Both the position numbers and the translations under genes were made by a program. From the NCBI RefSeq assembly GCF_013372125.1, contig NZ_CP053826.1, positions 992,001 to 1,056,000 on the forward strand: DNA of 64,000 nt, in the 5' to 3' direction. Numbering within the stretch: the stretch's first letter is position 1; every line of letters begins with the position of its first letter. Under the pieces are notes generated by a model. That model was not told where the DNA came from. It saw only the letters and a list, made by a program, of their open reading frames with translations, and did not search any database. Of the stretch, positions 1 to 9,588 are shown piece after piece. The DNA is from Campylobacter curvus (lineage in GTDB: Bacteria > Campylobacterota > Campylobacteria > Campylobacterales > Campylobacteraceae).

Positions 1-737
1 ATCCGGACGAAAACGTCAGTATCGCCTCGATAAAAAGGCATAATTATCAGCTTGGGTTGTTTGACGATCTTGATGAATTTGCCGATGTTTCGAGGTTTAA
101 AGAGCTGAAATTTAGCGACAGGTTTTTAGCGCATCCGATACTAAAAATGCAAAAATTAAGCGAGGGCGGGGCGCTATTTTTATATGAAATTTACAACTTT
201 TTAAAGAGTGCTAGACGCCTAGTAAGGCCAAATTCACTCATAAACGAGATAAGAGACAGTAAAATTTACGAGCTGATAGTAGAAAATTTAAGCATCAAGC
301 GCGCGACGCTAAAAAACGGGAACGTCGATCCTGCTATAAAGAAGGAGGCTCGCGAACGCATAATGCGAAAATCTATCGTCCTTAGCGAGCTTAGCAAAAA
401 CTATAACGATGTCGAGAAATTTTACAACTTCATCACGCTCGGAAGTAACGAGATGAGAGAGGGCGAGGGGGTGAGCCTGCTTAGCGTACATGCGAGCAAG
501 GGGTTAGAGTTCGATCAAGTATTCATCGTCGATCTGGCGCAAAATCGCTTTCCGAATTTAAAGCTCATGAGTATGGGCGGCAGTCTGGAGGAGGAGCGGC
601 GGCTCTTTTACGTCGCGGTGACTAGGGCGCGTGACGAGCTTTATCTAAGCTATGCTAAATTTGACAAGATCAAAAAGATCACCTATCAGCCAAGCTGTTT
701 TTTGATCGAGGCGGGGATGGCTAGTGCAGGAATTTAG
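1..737 (+). CDS. UvrD/Rep-family DNA helicase, C-terminal part (5' truncated by window edge)
   Basis: This is the C-terminal ~245 residues of a superfamily 1A ATP-dependent 3'-5' DNA helicase. The reading frame (frame 3) is open to the left edge, so the gene begins outside the window; the TTG at 57 is internal. Seen: the motif V region ([16 protein letters not shown], about 478-525), which contacts DNA and ATP, and motif VI ([14 protein letters not shown], about 607-648) carrying the arginine finger. Both are typical of UvrD/Rep/PcrA helicases. Walker A and B would lie upstream and cannot be checked. Role by family: DNA repair or replication restart. The following efflux operon starts 71 bp later on the same strand and is functionally unrelated. 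Confidence 0.88.
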   Translation, partial: PDENVSIASIKRHNYQLGLFDDLDEFADVSRFKELKFSDRFLAHPILKMQKLSEGGALFLYEIYNFLKSARRLVRPNSLINEIRDSKIYELIVENLSIKRATLKNGNVDPAIKKEARERIMRKSIVLSELSKNYNDVEKFYNFITLGSNEMREGEGVSLLSVHASKGLEFDQVFIVDLAQNRFPNLKLMSMGGSLEEERRLFYVAVTRARDELYLSYAKFDKIKKITYQPSCFLIEAGMASAGI

Positions 738-808
738 AAGCTTGGAATTTAACATTTATTTCAACTTTTTTAAATAAAATTGACAAAATTTATCCAAAGT
801 GAATCACA

Positions 809-2017
809 ATGAAAAAAATCATTAAAATTTCTATCCTTTTGCTGATCGTAGCGCTGGCGCTAGCTTTCGTCTACGATAAGTATTTCAAGACTAGCGGCGA
901 AAGGGTGGAGTTTATAACCCAAAAGGCCGTCAAGGGCTCGTTTTCTAAAAAGGTAGACGCCACAGGCGAAATTTTTGCTACCGAGCTCGTAGATGTGGGC
1001 GCTCAGGTGGGCGGTCAGATAAAAAAACTATATGTAAAGCTAGGCGATAATGTCAAAAAAGGCGATCTCATAGCCGAGATAGACAGCTCCACGCAGCAAA
1101 ACAACGTCGACAATAAAGAAGCGCAGCTTAGGATATATGAGGCGCAGCTAGAAAGCGCAAAGGTCGCACTGGATATCTCTAAAACGCAGTATGAGCGCGA
1201 AAAGGGACTTTTTGCGAAAAACGCCACCTCAAAGCAAGAATTTGAGACAGCAAAAAATACATACGCTTCAAACGAGGCGAAACTAAAAGAGATAAAAGCG
1301 CAGATCAACCAGACAAATATCGAGCTAAGCACCGCTAAGATCGACCTTGGCTACACTCGTATCGTAGCGCCTAGAGACGGCACGATCGTCTCCGTGCAAG
1401 TAGAGGAGGGGCAGACCGTAAATTCAAACCAAACGACGCCTACTATCGTAAATATCGCCGATCTAAGCAAGGTAAAAATGAAAATGCAAATCGCCGAGGG
1501 CGACATAACAAAGATAAAAGTCGGCACTCCGGTCGAATACTCCATACTCTCCGAGCCAAATACGAAATTTCAAACCGAGGTGAGCTCGATAGATCCGGGG
1601 CTCACGACTCTTAGCGACGGCTCGTATTCAAGCACCTCCAGTAGCTCCAGTTCTCATTCAAGTAGCTCCACGAGCTCCAGCTCGGCGGTGTATTATTACG
1701 CTCAAAGCATCGTGGATAACAAAGACGGGATTTTACGTATCGGTATGACCACGCAAAACACGCTCCTGGTCGCAAAGATAGAAGACGCGATTATCATACC
1801 TACCATAGCTATCAAAAAAGAGGGCGACAAGAGCTTCGTTTATGTGCTAAAAGATAAGCAAAACGCGGTAAAAACGCAAGTACAAACAGGCATAAGAGAC
1901 AATCTCGACACTCAGATCATCAGCGGCATAAACGAGGGCGATGAGATCGTGACCTCGCAAAGCACGGCAAGCGAGATCGCTAAAATGGTCGAGAAAGAAA
2001 ATAGAGGCCCAAGGTGA
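809..2017 (+). CDS. macA: MacA-like periplasmic adaptor (membrane fusion protein) of an ABC efflux pump
   Basis: 402-residue HlyD/MacA-family adaptor that bridges an inner-membrane ABC transporter and an outer-membrane channel. Seen: a Lys-rich N-terminus and one membrane anchor (about residues 5-23); a lipoyl-like half with VGAQVGGQIKKLYVKLGD (about 55-72); a long heptad-rich hairpin (about 95-170); the second lipoyl half (DLGYTRIVAPRDGTIVS); and a C-terminal beta-barrel/membrane-proximal domain. An unusual Ser-rich tract (about 272-293, roughly 19 Ser in 22 residues with one His and few Thr) interrupts the beta-barrel region. The stop overlaps the macB start by 4 bp, so the two are translationally coupled. 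Start: ATG at 809 after an AT-rich 71-bp gap. Family substrates include macrolides, peptides and siderophores; the substrate here is unknown. Confidence 0.9.
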   Translation: MKKIIKISILLLIVALALAFVYDKYFKTSGERVEFITQKAVKGSFSKKVDATGEIFATELVDVGAQVGGQIKKLYVKLGDNVKKGDLIAEIDSSTQQNNVDNKEAQLRIYEAQLESAKVALDISKTQYEREKGLFAKNATSKQEFETAKNTYASNEAKLKEIKAQINQTNIELSTAKIDLGYTRIVAPRDGTIVSVQVEEGQTVNSNQTTPTIVNIADLSKVKMKMQIAEGDITKIKVGTPVEYSILSEPNTKFQTEVSSIDPGLTTLSDGSYSSTSSSSSSHSSSSTSSSSAVYYYAQSIVDNKDGILRIGMTTQNTLLVAKIEDAIIIPTIAIKKEGDKSFVYVLKDKQNAVKTQVQTGIRDNLDTQIISGINEGDEIVTSQSTASEIAKMVEKENRGPR

Positions 2018-3942
2018 TCGAGCTAAAAAATATCGTCAAAAAATTTAAAGTAGGCGATAGCGATATCGAAATTTTGCACGGCATAAATTTAAGCATCAAA
2101 AAGGGAGAATTTATCGCTATCATCGGCCAGTCGGGCTCTGGTAAATCGACACTGATGAATATTTTAGGCTGCCTTGATAGTCCAAGTAGTGGGCAGTACC
2201 TGCTAGATGGTGCTGATATATCAAATTTCGACTCCGATGCGCTGGCTAAGCTTAGACGCAATAAATTTGGCTTCATCTTTCAAAGATATAACCTACTCGC
2301 CACGATGAACGCTCTACAAAATGTCGCGCTTCCAAGCATTTATGCAGGCGTGGATAAAAAAAATAGAGAGCAAAGAGCGCATGAAATTTTAGCCTCGCTC
2401 GAGCTTGACGACAAGGCGCAAAGCCTGCCAAATAAACTCTCAGGCGGTCAGCAACAGCGCGTATCTATCGCAAGGGCACTGATAAATGGCGGCGAGATAA
2501 TCCTAGCCGATGAGCCGACCGGAGCGCTTGATAGCAAGAGCGGTCTAAAAGTGATGGAAATTTTAGTGAATTTACATAAGCTCGGACACACCATAATCAT
2601 CGTCACACACGATCCGAAGATCGCCGAATACGCAAATCGCGTCATCGAGATAAAAGATGGCAACATCATCAGCGATACGACTAAAAAAGATGAAATTTTT
2701 ACCGCAAAAAAACACGACACACCGCAAAAAAGCGCTTTTGTCTACTACAAAGATCAGCTCATAGAAAGCTTTAAAATGTCCATCAGTGCGATGCTCTCTC
2801 ATAAGTTGCGCTCACTGCTTACGATGTTAGGTATCATCATCGGTATCGCAGCCGTCATCAGTGTCGTGGCGCTTGGCAAAGGCTCGCAGGAGCAAATTTT
2901 AGCCGGCATCCGCAAAATCGGTACGAATACGATAGACATAATGCCGGGCAAAGGCTTTGGCGATATGCGCTCAGGACGCGTAAAAACGCTAGTCATCAGT
3001 GACGCTCAAATGCTAGAGAAACAGCCCTTTTTGGAGTCCGTCACGCCAAATACCAGCACCAGCGGGATACTGACTTATGAAAATATATCGCTAAGTGCGA
3101 GCCTAAGGGGCGGGGGCTCTGGTAGCTTTGATGTAAACGGCCTCAAGCTCGCAAGCGGCAGGCTCTATGACGATGACGAGGTCGCATCCTCGGCATCCGT
3201 AGCAGTCATCGATCATACGACTAAAATTTCAGTCTTTCCAAATATCGATCCTATCGGCAAGATAATCCTTTTTAACAAAAAGCCGCTTAGAGTGATCGGC
3301 GTTTTGCAAAAGGACGACTTTACCTTCGGTGATGCCAGTACGCTTAAAATTTACGCCCCTTACACGACCGTGATAAACAAAATCACCGGCGATAAATACA
3401 TAAGCTCGATAACGGTGCGCGTAAAAGAGAGCGTAAATGCGCAAGTAGCCGAAAAAAATCTCACCGAGCTTTTAACGATAAAGCACGGAAAGCAAGACTT
3501 TTTTACTAGAAATTCAGACAGTATCAAACAAACGATAGAGGAGACGATCTCTACGATGAGACTGCTGATATCCAGTATCGCGCTCATCTCGCTCATTGTG
3601 GGTGGTATAGGCGTGATGAATATCATGCTAGTTTCAGTAACTGAGCGCACCAAAGAGATCGGCATCAAAATGGCAATAGGCGCTACGCAGAGCAATATAT
3701 TGCAGCAGTTTTTGATAGAGGCGGTCCTGCTTTGTTTGATCGGCGGAGCGATCGGCATAGCGTTTTCTTATGTGATCGGCTATGTTTTCAATAACTTTTT
3801 AGAGGGCTTTAGCATGATCTTCTCAAATGCCTCCATCATCGTCGCTCTCGTAACATCGATGGCGATAGGCATCATCTTTGGCTATATGCCGGCTAAAAAC
3901 GCCTCGAAACTAAATCCGATCGACGCACTTTCAAGGGAATAA
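2014..3942 (+). CDS. macB: MacB-like ABC transporter, fused ATPase-permease
   Basis: 642-residue MacB-type ABC exporter subunit. N-terminal ATPase domain: Walker [10 protein letters not shown] (38-46), signature LSGGQQQR (about 143-150), Walker B IILADEP, and H-loop VTHD. Then one transmembrane segment (about 267-290), a periplasmic domain (about 295-515), and three C-terminal transmembrane helices of the FtsX/MacB permease type ([21 protein letters not shown] is the family hallmark). It powers drug or peptide extrusion from the periplasm through the MacA homologue and an outer-membrane channel. The start is GTG overlapping the macA stop (GTGA). The tolC-like gene follows 1 bp after its stop. 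Confidence 0.93.
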   Translation: MIELKNIVKKFKVGDSDIEILHGINLSIKKGEFIAIIGQSGSGKSTLMNILGCLDSPSSGQYLLDGADISNFDSDALAKLRRNKFGFIFQRYNLLATMNALQNVALPSIYAGVDKKNREQRAHEILASLELDDKAQSLPNKLSGGQQQRVSIARALINGGEIILADEPTGALDSKSGLKVMEILVNLHKLGHTIIIVTHDPKIAEYANRVIEIKDGNIISDTTKKDEIFTAKKHDTPQKSAFVYYKDQLIESFKMSISAMLSHKLRSLLTMLGIIIGIAAVISVVALGKGSQEQILAGIRKIGTNTIDIMPGKGFGDMRSGRVKTLVISDAQMLEKQPFLESVTPNTSTSGILTYENISLSASLRGGGSGSFDVNGLKLASGRLYDDDEVASSASVAVIDHTTKISVFPNIDPIGKIILFNKKPLRVIGVLQKDDFTFGDASTLKIYAPYTTVINKITGDKYISSITVRVKESVNAQVAEKNLTELLTIKHGKQDFFTRNSDSIKQTIEETISTMRLLISSIALISLIVGGIGVMNIMLVSVTERTKEIGIKMAIGATQSNILQQFLIEAVLLCLIGGAIGIAFSYVIGYVFNNFLEGFSMIFSNASIIVALVTSMAIGIIFGYMPAKNASKLNPIDALSRE

Positions 3943-3943
3943 A

Positions 3944-5290
3944 ATGAGATCATTAAGCTTAGCGCTAGTTTTACTTTTAAGCGGTTGCGCCGTAAAAAAC
4001 GTGAATAGCGATTACTATGAAATTTTGCTGCAAAGCAACGTAAAAAGCGAGCTGAATTTAAAAGAAGAGTGGTGGAAAGATTACAACCAAACCTATCTAA
4101 ACGAGCTGATCGAGCTTGGACTGAAAAACAACATCGACCTAGCAAAATCAGCCGTCGCGATAAATAAAGCCTTAGCACAAGCCGGCATTTTAGACGCAAA
4201 TTTACTGCCTACCTTCAGTGCTAGCGCCAGCGCACAAACGAGCAGGAACATAAAAAGAAACGACAGCTGGGCGCGCACCTACGGCGCCGGAGTCTCGCTA
4301 AGCTACGAGCTCGATCTGTGGCACAAGCTAGCTGATAGCGCAGATGCGGCTGTGTGGGAGGCAAACGCTACGAAATTTGACCTCGCGGCAACGCGCCTAA
4401 GCGTGATAAACAGCATAACGGACGCTTATTTTAATATCTTATATCTAAACGAAAGTATAAAATTTTATGAAATTTCTTTAAAAAACTACAACGAGCTTGA
4501 GGCGATAACGCACTATAAATTCGAGCTTGGCAAAGAGGAACAACTATCGCTTTCACAGATACAAAGCTCAGTTTTAAGCCTTAAAAACAAGATAGAAAAT
4601 GCGGAGAAAAGCCTGATTGAGGCGCAAAAAACGCTTAGAATTTTACTAAACGTAAAGCCTGATTTTGATCTAAAATTTAGCGGGCTATCGTTAAGCGATG
4701 TCAAAAATTTGGGCGTGGATCTTGACGTACCTATCTACGTCGTGGCAAATCGTCCTGACTTGCAAGCGGCCATAGCCAGGATAGAGGAGGGGCTTTTAAA
4801 CGTAAAAGCCAGCCAAAAAGAATTTTACCCTAGCATCACGATAGGAGCGAGCCTAAAGGGTAGTGCGGACAATATAGGCGGCGCTACGTCGTTAAAATTT
4901 TTAGACGGAAATATCGCTATAAATTTACCATTTTTAAACTATTCGAAGCTAAAATCAAATCTCAAAGTATCAGAAGCAAGCTTCGAGCAAGCGAAACTAA
5001 ACTATATGGCTACGCTAAATGAAGCGCTAAACGAGATAGATACGTATTATAAAGCGATGCAAAAAGACGAGGTGCTCCTGGATAATTACTCCAAACAGGT
5101 GCAAAACTACGAAAATATAAGCGAAATTTACAAGCTAAAATATCAATACGGAAAATCTGAGCTAAAAGACTATCTTGAAGCCAGCAACAACGAGATAGAC
5201 GCTTATGTGAATTTGCTCGGCGGAAAATATAAACTCTTGCAAGATGAGATACAAATTTATAAAGCCATGGCAGGTAAATTTTCTAAATAA
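3944..5290 (+). CDS. Outer-membrane efflux lipoprotein, TolC/NodT family
   Basis: 448-residue outer-membrane factor of the NodT/CmeC/OprM type. Seen: signal peptide with lipobox LLSGC (Cys15 is the predicted lipid-modified residue); the family-typical EEWWKDYNQTYLNELIELGLKNN start; and two internally related helical halves (for example DIYVVANRPDLQAAIARIE begins the second). It probably forms the trimeric exit duct for MacA-MacB, since the three genes are packed with a 4-bp overlap and a 1-bp gap. It is last in the operon; a candidate terminator lies ~210 bp downstream. It could also serve other pumps in the cell. Confidence 0.9.
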   Translation: MRSLSLALVLLLSGCAVKNVNSDYYEILLQSNVKSELNLKEEWWKDYNQTYLNELIELGLKNNIDLAKSAVAINKALAQAGILDANLLPTFSASASAQTSRNIKRNDSWARTYGAGVSLSYELDLWHKLADSADAAVWEANATKFDLAATRLSVINSITDAYFNILYLNESIKFYEISLKNYNELEAITHYKFELGKEEQLSLSQIQSSVLSLKNKIENAEKSLIEAQKTLRILLNVKPDFDLKFSGLSLSDVKNLGVDLDVPIYVVANRPDLQAAIARIEEGLLNVKASQKEFYPSITIGASLKGSADNIGGATSLKFLDGNIAINLPFLNYSKLKSNLKVSEASFEQAKLNYMATLNEALNEIDTYYKAMQKDEVLLDNYSKQVQNYENISEIYKLKYQYGKSELKDYLEASNNEIDAYVNLLGGKYKLLQDEIQIYKAMAGKFSK

Positions 5291-5643
5291 TTTATACTTT
5301 TACTTTTATAGCAAAGAATTTATAAGCGACCTAGCACAGACGCGAACAGCGTTTAAGGTTTGGCTTCGCTTTTGAAAGTTAAAACAATAATAGAGCCAAG
5401 CAAAAATCATACAAAAGGTAAAATGGCAACTATTTTTATATTTTGTATTGAAAACTATAATTTTCAAATTAATATTTATTTTTTCATTTTCATGCAAGAG
5501 CCAGCTCTAAAAGGCCTATTTTAAGAGCTTTTATAAATATTGACCTTTTGTGTCGTAAAAATTTATCCGTGAAATTTGATGCAAAAAAATGCGTAAGTAA
5601 ATCCGTTTTATTTTATGCTTTTTTATATGTATGAAAATTTGGC
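5291..5643. other. Intergenic gap between convergent operons
   Basis: 353 bp without a convincing gene. AT-rich, with a 63-codon minus-strand open frame (5306-5497) that has no recognisable features. The only clear structure is the hairpin near 5503-5529. The rest looks like non-coding or decayed sequence between the efflux operon (+) and the sixA operon (-). Confidence 0.6.
5503..5535 (+). terminator. Candidate Rho-independent terminator
   Basis: Arms AGCTCTAAAA (5503-5512) and TTTTAAGAGCT (5519-5529) pair over ten bases with one bulge around the loop GGCCTA, followed by TTTATAAATATT. The T-rich tail lies on the + strand side, so it would stop transcription leaving the efflux operon. The U tract is short. 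Confidence 0.45.
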
Positions 5644-6138
5644 TTAATTTTGATGTTTTTTGGGATGGTCAAAAAACACTACCCTGCCGCAGCCTTCGCT
5701 TATGTCTTTGAGATCGCAGTCAAATTCTATGCAAAAGATACCGCTTGTAGGGATGTTATCGATAGACGAATCGCTTAAGAATTCGCATATTTGCGTCGTC
5801 GCAGGGTTATGGGATATGATGAAAATTTCATGAAATTTGCTCTTTATATTTTTCACAAATTTCAAAAAATCCTCAAAATTTATATCATAAAGCTTATGCA
5901 CAAGTGTGATATCTTCTTTAAATTTAAGCGTATCTGCGAAGCGTTTTGCGGTCTGTTCGCATCTTTTTGCGTCGCTTGAAAATATAACATCCGGCATCAC
6001 GCCATAAAATTTAAGCCTTGCGGCCATAAATTTAGCATCATCTTTGCCTCTTCCGCTTAGCTCGCGTGCGAAATCCTTTGGCGTATCTTTGTTTTCATCG
6101 ACCGCCTTTGCGTGCCTTATGAAGTAAATTTTGCTCAT
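5644..6138 (-). CDS. sixA: SixA-type phosphohistidine phosphatase (histidine phosphatase superfamily)
   Basis: 164-residue member of the histidine phosphatase (phosphoglycerate mutase-like) superfamily. Seen: N-terminal RHA catalytic motif (Arg8, His9), a second arginine in DAKRCEQTA, and the C-terminal catalytic His in IISHNPATT. Size matches SixA, which dephosphorylates phosphohistidine in phosphotransfer proteins; the target here is not visible. The start ATG overlaps the stop of the upstream DUF455 gene by 4 bp (ATGA), so it is translationally coupled as the last gene of a four-gene minus-strand operon. Confidence 0.85.
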   Translation of the reverse strand: MSKIYFIRHAKAVDENKDTPKDFARELSGRGKDDAKFMAARLKFYGVMPDVIFSSDAKRCEQTAKRFADTLKFKEDITLVHKLYDINFEDFLKFVKNIKSKFHEIFIISHNPATTQICEFLSDSSIDNIPTSGIFCIEFDCDLKDISEGCGRVVFFDHPKKHQN

Positions 6139-6950
6139 TTTTCGCCCTCTTTTTGAAAACTTTTGATGAGTTCGAACTCATCCTTACTAAATCCCGCTTG
6201 CAACCTATCTTTTTCATTTAACGTGCGGCTGCTTTTGAAAGAATTCTGATAGAGCTCTTGTATGATGCGGATGTATTCGTTTGGGTCTATGTTTTCACGT
6301 TTGCAAGCAAATTTAAACCACTTGTCACCCTTTTTTACATGTGAAATTTCCTCGTTTAAGATTACGTTTAAAATTCCTATGAGTTCGTCGCTACCGCCCT
6401 GCACTGCCAGCTTTTGGATGATGTGAGCGTTGGCGTCAAGTCCGTTTGCTTCCATATATCTTGGTAACAAGGCCATGCGTTTTACGAGCGAACTCTCACT
6501 CTTTTGTAAGGCGACGAAAAGTCCGTCATGCACGCTAAAATCTCCATATCTGCCGCCCTGCTTTTTCAAAAATCCCTCTATCATTAAAAAGTGCCTGATC
6601 TCATCCTCGGCCACCTCCAGCCAGTCGGCGTAAAATTCGCGAGGTAGCCCGTCAAATCTATAACACGCATCAAGCGCGATATCTATGGCGCTAAATTCTA
6701 TATGAGCGATAGAGTGGATAAAATTTAGAGTTTTATCTTTTGATTTTGGCTTTTTGTTTAGCTCTTTCATCGAGACGACATCGCAAAATTTAGCATAGCT
6801 TGGCGTAGTTAGAGGTAGCACTGGCGTTTGACGCGTGAAATTTTGCTCGCCAAAGGCCTTAAAATCCTTATAAAATTTCTCAAATTTTAAAAATTTAGCC
6901 TTTGCATCGCCCTCATTTAAGATATCCCAAATCTCATCAAAAAAGCTCAT
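6135..6950 (-). CDS. DUF455 family ferritin-like protein
   Basis: 271-residue DUF455 protein. Seen: Glu/His motifs of a ferritin-like four-helix fold, with HIEFSAIDIALDACYRF, then EDEIRHF, then EEISHVKKGDKWF, arranged as in diiron or related helical-bundle proteins. Some relatives of this fold are hydroxylases or tRNA-modifying enzymes, but no function can be assigned here. The gene is coupled to both neighbours by 4-bp overlaps: its start overlaps the rhomboid stop, and its stop overlaps the sixA start. Confidence 0.82.
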   Translation of the reverse strand: MSFFDEIWDILNEGDAKAKFLKFEKFYKDFKAFGEQNFTRQTPVLPLTTPSYAKFCDVVSMKELNKKPKSKDKTLNFIHSIAHIEFSAIDIALDACYRFDGLPREFYADWLEVAEDEIRHFLMIEGFLKKQGGRYGDFSVHDGLFVALQKSESSLVKRMALLPRYMEANGLDANAHIIQKLAVQGGSDELIGILNVILNEEISHVKKGDKWFKFACKRENIDPNEYIRIIQELYQNSFKSSRTLNEKDRLQAGFSKDEFELIKSFQKEGEK

Positions 6951-7501
6951 ACGACCGCTCTTTTAAAGGCTATCTTTGCATATAAAAAGCCCAGGACAAA
7001 GCCGATGATATGCGCGTACCAGGCTATATTCACACCAAGTGCGAGCGGCACGAAGCTCATCAGTAATATCGCGATCACCAGCCCTAGCCTCGAGCTCTTA
7101 TCTAAAAACGCAAGCACTCCAAGAAGCACACAGATCGCGCCGCTAGCGCCGACTAAATTTACAAACGAGCCGTCGCTTACATAAGCATAATAAATATAAG
7201 AAAGACTAAGCAAAGAGGTCAAGACCCCGCCTATCATATAAACTAGAAAAAAGCGCAAAGAGCCAAGATGGCGCTCCAAAACCGAGCCAAACTGAAATAG
7301 CACAACCATATTCATGGCTATATGCGATGGTGAGCCGTGCATGAACATCGAGGTTAGCGGCTGAAGTAAAAGTGGCCACTCAAGCGTGAAAAAGCCGATG
7401 TTAAGGCCTAGCATGGACTCAAGTGAGCTGGAGTTCGCGGAGAAATTTACAAAGCCGTAAAGGGCTAAATTTAGTGCGATGAGCGCGTATGTAACGCGCA
7501 T
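6947..7501 (-). CDS. Rhomboid-family intramembrane serine protease
   Basis: About 184-residue polytopic membrane protein. Seen: six hydrophobic segments, the catalytic serine motif GASGAI (nucleophile Ser), and the catalytic histidine in the last helix (YAHIIGF). The oxyanion-side region SMFMHGSPSHIAMNMVVLFQFG matches the rhomboid HxxxN motif. I chose ATG 7501 (MRVTYALIAL), 1 bp after the stop of the upstream lipoprotein, over the TTG at 7528, because the extension has no conservation-like character and overlaps that gene. It cleaves membrane substrates within the bilayer; the substrates are unknown. Confidence 0.87.
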   Translation of the reverse strand: MRVTYALIALNLALYGFVNFSANSSSLESMLGLNIGFFTLEWPLLLQPLTSMFMHGSPSHIAMNMVVLFQFGSVLERHLGSLRFFLVYMIGGVLTSLLSLSYIYYAYVSDGSFVNLVGASGAICVLLGVLAFLDKSSRLGLVIAILLMSFVPLALGVNIAWYAHIIGFVLGFLYAKIAFKRAVV

Positions 7502-7502
7502 T

Positions 7503-8186
7503 TTACTTGACCTTGCCGTAGCCAGCAAATCTATTTGATGCCAGGCAGCTTATTTTAGAGCATCTTACTATGTAGCTGTTGATCTCTTTTTTACCGTTTA
7601 GATGCGTATTTTTGTTGTTTAGATTCATGTAGCTGTGTATGATCTTGCCACCGGAGTTATGTATGAAGCGGATCGTACCGTCTGGCGAGATCTCATTTAC
7701 GATGCCGACGTGAGTGACGTTTTGCTTATCGATATTTTTTTGGACGCCCTTACCTAGTGTGTTTGAGAAAAATATCAGATCGCCTATTTTAGGGTTTTCT
7801 TGGATTATCAAATTTTGACTTTGGTAAAAGTTGTATATCGCTTTTGACTTCCTACCGCCTTTATCGTAGTATTTGTTGATGGTTTTCTCGTCAAAATACA
7901 TATTTGCGTGCTTTTGATTGACTATCGAGACAAAGCCCGAGCAGTCTCTGCCGGCTCTTGTGTTCATATATTTTTTGAAAAACGAGCCGAAATTTTTATC
8001 TTTTCTGTCTTCGTTTGCATTTTTGTTATTGAGGTAATCTTGCAAAACTCCATCTTGCGCGTAGATATTTTCTTTGTTTAATATGTTTGCGTCCTCTTTT
8101 GTGTTGTTGTTTTGCGTCGGTGCTATGAAGCTACAACCCGCAAAAAACGCCATCGATGCGGCCGTCAAAGCTATTTGTTTTATCAT
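7503..8186 (-). CDS. NlpC/P60-like lipoprotein, putative cell-wall hydrolase
   Basis: 227-residue predicted lipoprotein. Seen: signal peptide with lipobox FFAGC (Cys18), a low-complexity Asn/Lys linker (about 25-65), the catalytic Cys in RDCSGF (Cys82), and the catalytic His in THVGIV (about 163) with a GDLIFF motif between. That order is characteristic of NlpC/P60 papain-like peptidases, which cleave peptide cross-links in peptidoglycan. First gene of a minus-strand operon (nlpC-like, rhomboid, DUF455, sixA), divergent from murA. A wall-hydrolase role is inferred from family only. Confidence 0.83.
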   Translation of the reverse strand: MIKQIALTAASMAFFAGCSFIAPTQNNNTKEDANILNKENIYAQDGVLQDYLNNKNANEDRKDKNFGSFFKKYMNTRAGRDCSGFVSIVNQKHANMYFDEKTINKYYDKGGRKSKAIYNFYQSQNLIIQENPKIGDLIFFSNTLGKGVQKNIDKQNVTHVGIVNEISPDGTIRFIHNSGGKIIHSYMNLNNKNTHLNGKKEINSYIVRCSKISCLASNRFAGYGKVK

Positions 8187-8321
8187 TTTGATCTTTCAAA
8201 TTTTAAAATAATCCGTATTTTAACGATATTTGGCAAATAAAAAGATTAAGCCGTGGCTTTGTTTTCTAAGCTAAAAGTCACTATAATCAGCCTAAATTTT
8301 AAATTTCAAGGCAAGATCATG

Positions 8322-9587
8322 ATGCATTATTTGCAAATAGAAGGAAACGCAAAGCTTAGCGGCAAGGTCGAGATAAGCGGAGCAAAAAACGCCGCACTGC
8401 CGCTAATAGCGCTCACATTGCTAGCTAAAAACGAGGTTAAGCTAAGCAATATCCCAAATGTGGCCGATATCAAAACCCTGGCTCAATTGCTTAGAAATTT
8501 AGGCGCTAGCTGTGAATTTGAAAATGAAAATTTGCTAAAGATCGACACCGGCGGCGTAAATTCCACTATGGCAAACTATGACATCGTGCGAAAGATGAGA
8601 GCCTCCATACTGACGCTAGGCCCACTTTTAGCGCGTTTTGGACATTGCGAAGTGAGTCTGCCAGGAGGCTGCGCTATCGGTCAGCGTCCGATCGATCTGC
8701 ATCTTAGCGCTCTTGAAAAAATGGGAGCGAGCATAGAGATAAAGCAAGGCTATATCGTAGCTAGCGCTCCTGACGGGCTAAAGGCTGCTAGCATAGTGTT
8801 TGACAAGATAACGGTGACCGGCAGCGAAAATATCATCATGGCGGCAGCTTTAGCTCACGGCACGACGCAGCTTTTAAACGTCGCAAAAGAGCCAGAAGTC
8901 GTGCAAATTTGTGAGGTCTTGGCCGCTAGCGGCGTAAAGATAGAGGGTATCGGCACGAGCGAGCTTAGCATAACAGGAACCGACGGCAAGCTCTTAGATA
9001 TCGGCGATGTGGAGGTGATCCCGGATAGGATAGAGGCCGGCACGTACCTTTGCGCCGGTGCGATAACGAATTCGCGTATAAGCATAAGCAAAGCAAATGC
9101 CAATCACATGCTCGCGATGTTAGCAAAGCTTGAAGAGATGGGCTTTGGCATAAAGATATATGATGACGAGATCACGATACTGCCGGCTAAGGAGATAAAG
9201 CCTTGCGAGATAATAACGACCGAATATCCGGGCTTTCCCACAGATATGCAGGCTCAGTTCATGGCGCTATCGCTCATCGCAAACGGCGTTAGCGTGATAG
9301 ATGAGAGGCTGTTTGAAAACCGCTTCATGCACGTAAGCGAGCTTGCCAGGATGGGTGCTGATATCCGTCTAAACGGCCATATAGCAAGCGTTTATGGCGG
9401 TAAAGAGCTGAACGCTGCAGATGTCATGGCGACCGATCTTAGAGCGAGCTCGGCACTTATCTTAGCCGCTCTCGTCGCAAAGGGAACCAGCCGTGTGCAC
9501 AGGATCTACCACCTTGACCGCGGATATGAAAATTTAGAGGCGAAATTTAAGCGACTTGGTGCGAATATCACGAGACTGGAGGAGTGA
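8322..9587 (+). CDS. murA: UDP-N-acetylglucosamine 1-carboxyvinyltransferase
   Basis: First committed step of peptidoglycan synthesis: transfers enolpyruvate from PEP to UDP-GlcNAc in the cytoplasm. Seen: SGAKNAALP near the N-terminus (conserved Lys and Asn), catalytic loop [10 protein letters not shown] with Cys117, [14 protein letters not shown], and [11 protein letters not shown]. 421 residues from ATG 8322 (MHYLQIEG), the usual length; the frame is open further upstream to an ATG at 8253, but that extension lacks conserved sequence and AAGG precedes 8322. The Cys in the loop predicts fosfomycin sensitivity at the target. moeA follows 1 bp after the stop. Confidence 0.96.
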   Translation: MHYLQIEGNAKLSGKVEISGAKNAALPLIALTLLAKNEVKLSNIPNVADIKTLAQLLRNLGASCEFENENLLKIDTGGVNSTMANYDIVRKMRASILTLGPLLARFGHCEVSLPGGCAIGQRPIDLHLSALEKMGASIEIKQGYIVASAPDGLKAASIVFDKITVTGSENIIMAAALAHGTTQLLNVAKEPEVVQICEVLAASGVKIEGIGTSELSITGTDGKLLDIGDVEVIPDRIEAGTYLCAGAITNSRISISKANANHMLAMLAKLEEMGFGIKIYDDEITILPAKEIKPCEIITTEYPGFPTDMQAQFMALSLIANGVSVIDERLFENRFMHVSELARMGADIRLNGHIASVYGGKELNAADVMATDLRASSALILAALVAKGTSRVHRIYHLDRGYENLEAKFKRLGANITRLEE

Positions 9588-9588
9588 A

